Below, piece after piece: positions 6,373 to 6,640 of a stretch of DNA of 6,640 bases. This DNA comes from Rhodospirillales bacterium (lineage in GTDB: Bacteria; Pseudomonadota; Alphaproteobacteria; Rhodospirillales; UBA2165). The stretch is taken from assembly GCA_013204125.1 (NCBI GenBank), contig JABMOP010000552.1, positions 1 to 6,640 on the forward strand, given 5' to 3'. The translations under genes and the position numbers were made by a program. Below the pieces are notes generated by a model that worked only from the letters and a program-made list of their open reading frames with translations, was not told the origin of the DNA and searched no databases. Positions within the stretch are counted from its first letter, which is position 1; each line of letters opens with the position of its first letter.

Positions 6373-6640
6373 ATGATCGAAGTTACGTCCCATATCACCT
6401 TGAATGAGAACGAGATCGAGGAGCATTTCATCCGCGCCACCGGTCCCGGCGGCCAGAAGGTCAATAAGACCGAAACGGCGGTTCAGATCCGCTTCGATGC
6501 GCGGAAATGTAGGACCATTCCGCCGGATGTTTATGTGAGGTTGAAGGCACTCGCCGGCCGCCGCATGACGGCGGCGGGGGGGATTATCCTGACCGCACGT
6601 CGCTTCGCGGCGCAAGAACGCAACCGCGCCGCCGCCCGAG
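6373..6640 (+). CDS. arfB: alternative ribosome-rescue factor ArfB / peptidyl-tRNA hydrolase (partial, 5' end)
   Basis: Eighty-nine codons are visible before the window ends. The product matches the release-factor-like RF-1 domain of ArfB (YaeJ), which enters stalled ribosomes lacking a stop codon and hydrolyses peptidyl-tRNA. The catalytic GGQ is at residues 26-28 inside RATGPGGQKVNKTETAVQIR (21-40), followed by the usual basic segment, GGIILTARRFAAQERNRAA (69-87). The domain starts at the very N-terminus, as in ArfB and unlike RF1/RF2, which carry long preceding domains; the basic C-terminal tail lies beyond the edge. An in-frame TAA at 6361-6363 rules out an upstream start in this frame. 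The ATG at 6373 lacks a close ribosome site. A LexA-like box and a displaced Shine-Dalgarno sequence lie just upstream. Confidence 0.9.
   Translation, partial: MIEVTSHITLNENEIEEHFIRATGPGGQKVNKTETAVQIRFDARKCRTIPPDVYVRLKALAGRRMTAAGGIILTARRFAAQERNRAAAR

Noticed and set aside
6265..6615. 116-residue minus-strand open frame at the right edge
   Set aside because: It overlaps arfB in antisense and crosses the LexA-like box and palindromes; arfB has an unmistakable GGQ domain, and this frame has no family features.

Overview
The window reads as a chromosomal stretch from a moderately GC-rich proteobacterium. An alphaproteobacterium is most likely, from the codon choice, the CCCTCC...GGAGGG-type intergenic palindrome and a GAAC-N7-GAAC motif of the kind bound by alphaproteobacterial LexA. 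This assignment is inference; there is no rRNA or other phylogenetic marker except a fragment of arfB. No transposase, integrase, CRISPR array, tRNA or rRNA is visible, and coding density is high.

Layout. Bases 1-29 probably hold the last codons of an upstream plus-strand gene. A tight plus-strand block follows: a luciferase-like (LLM) flavin-dependent monooxygenase (62-1150), an NDH-2-like FAD/NAD(P) oxidoreductase (1172-2374) and a MATE-family multidrug/metabolite exporter (2379-3740). The gaps are 21 and 4 bases, so co-transcription is likely. Only 5 bases separate this block from a convergent minus-strand pair: a gentisate 1,2-dioxygenase-type bicupin (6066-5068), followed after 14 bases by a Rieske non-haem iron ring-hydroxylating oxygenase alpha subunit of the phthalate-dioxygenase type (5053-3746). 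A roughly 300-base divergent intergenic region (6067-6372) then leads to the first 89 codons of arfB, the ribosome-rescue peptidyl-tRNA hydrolase, which runs off the right edge.

How the genes may work together. The minus-strand pair looks like aromatic catabolism: the Rieske enzyme would hydroxylate an aromatic acid and the cupin would open a gentisate-like (or salicylate/hydroxynaphthoate-like) ring. The electron-transfer partner of the Rieske protein and the later gentisate-pathway enzymes are absent here. The plus-strand block pairs a flavin monooxygenase with a flavoprotein reductase and an exporter, which fits oxidation of an organic compound coupled to efflux, but no substrate can be named from sequence.

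No clearly new defence or mobile system is visible. The most interesting stretch is the intergenic region before arfB. It holds a LexA-like direct repeat, a 12-base direct repeat of an exceptionally strong Shine-Dalgarno-like sequence, and palindromes; the second Shine-Dalgarno copy lies too far (30 bases) from the arfB start to serve it in the usual way.
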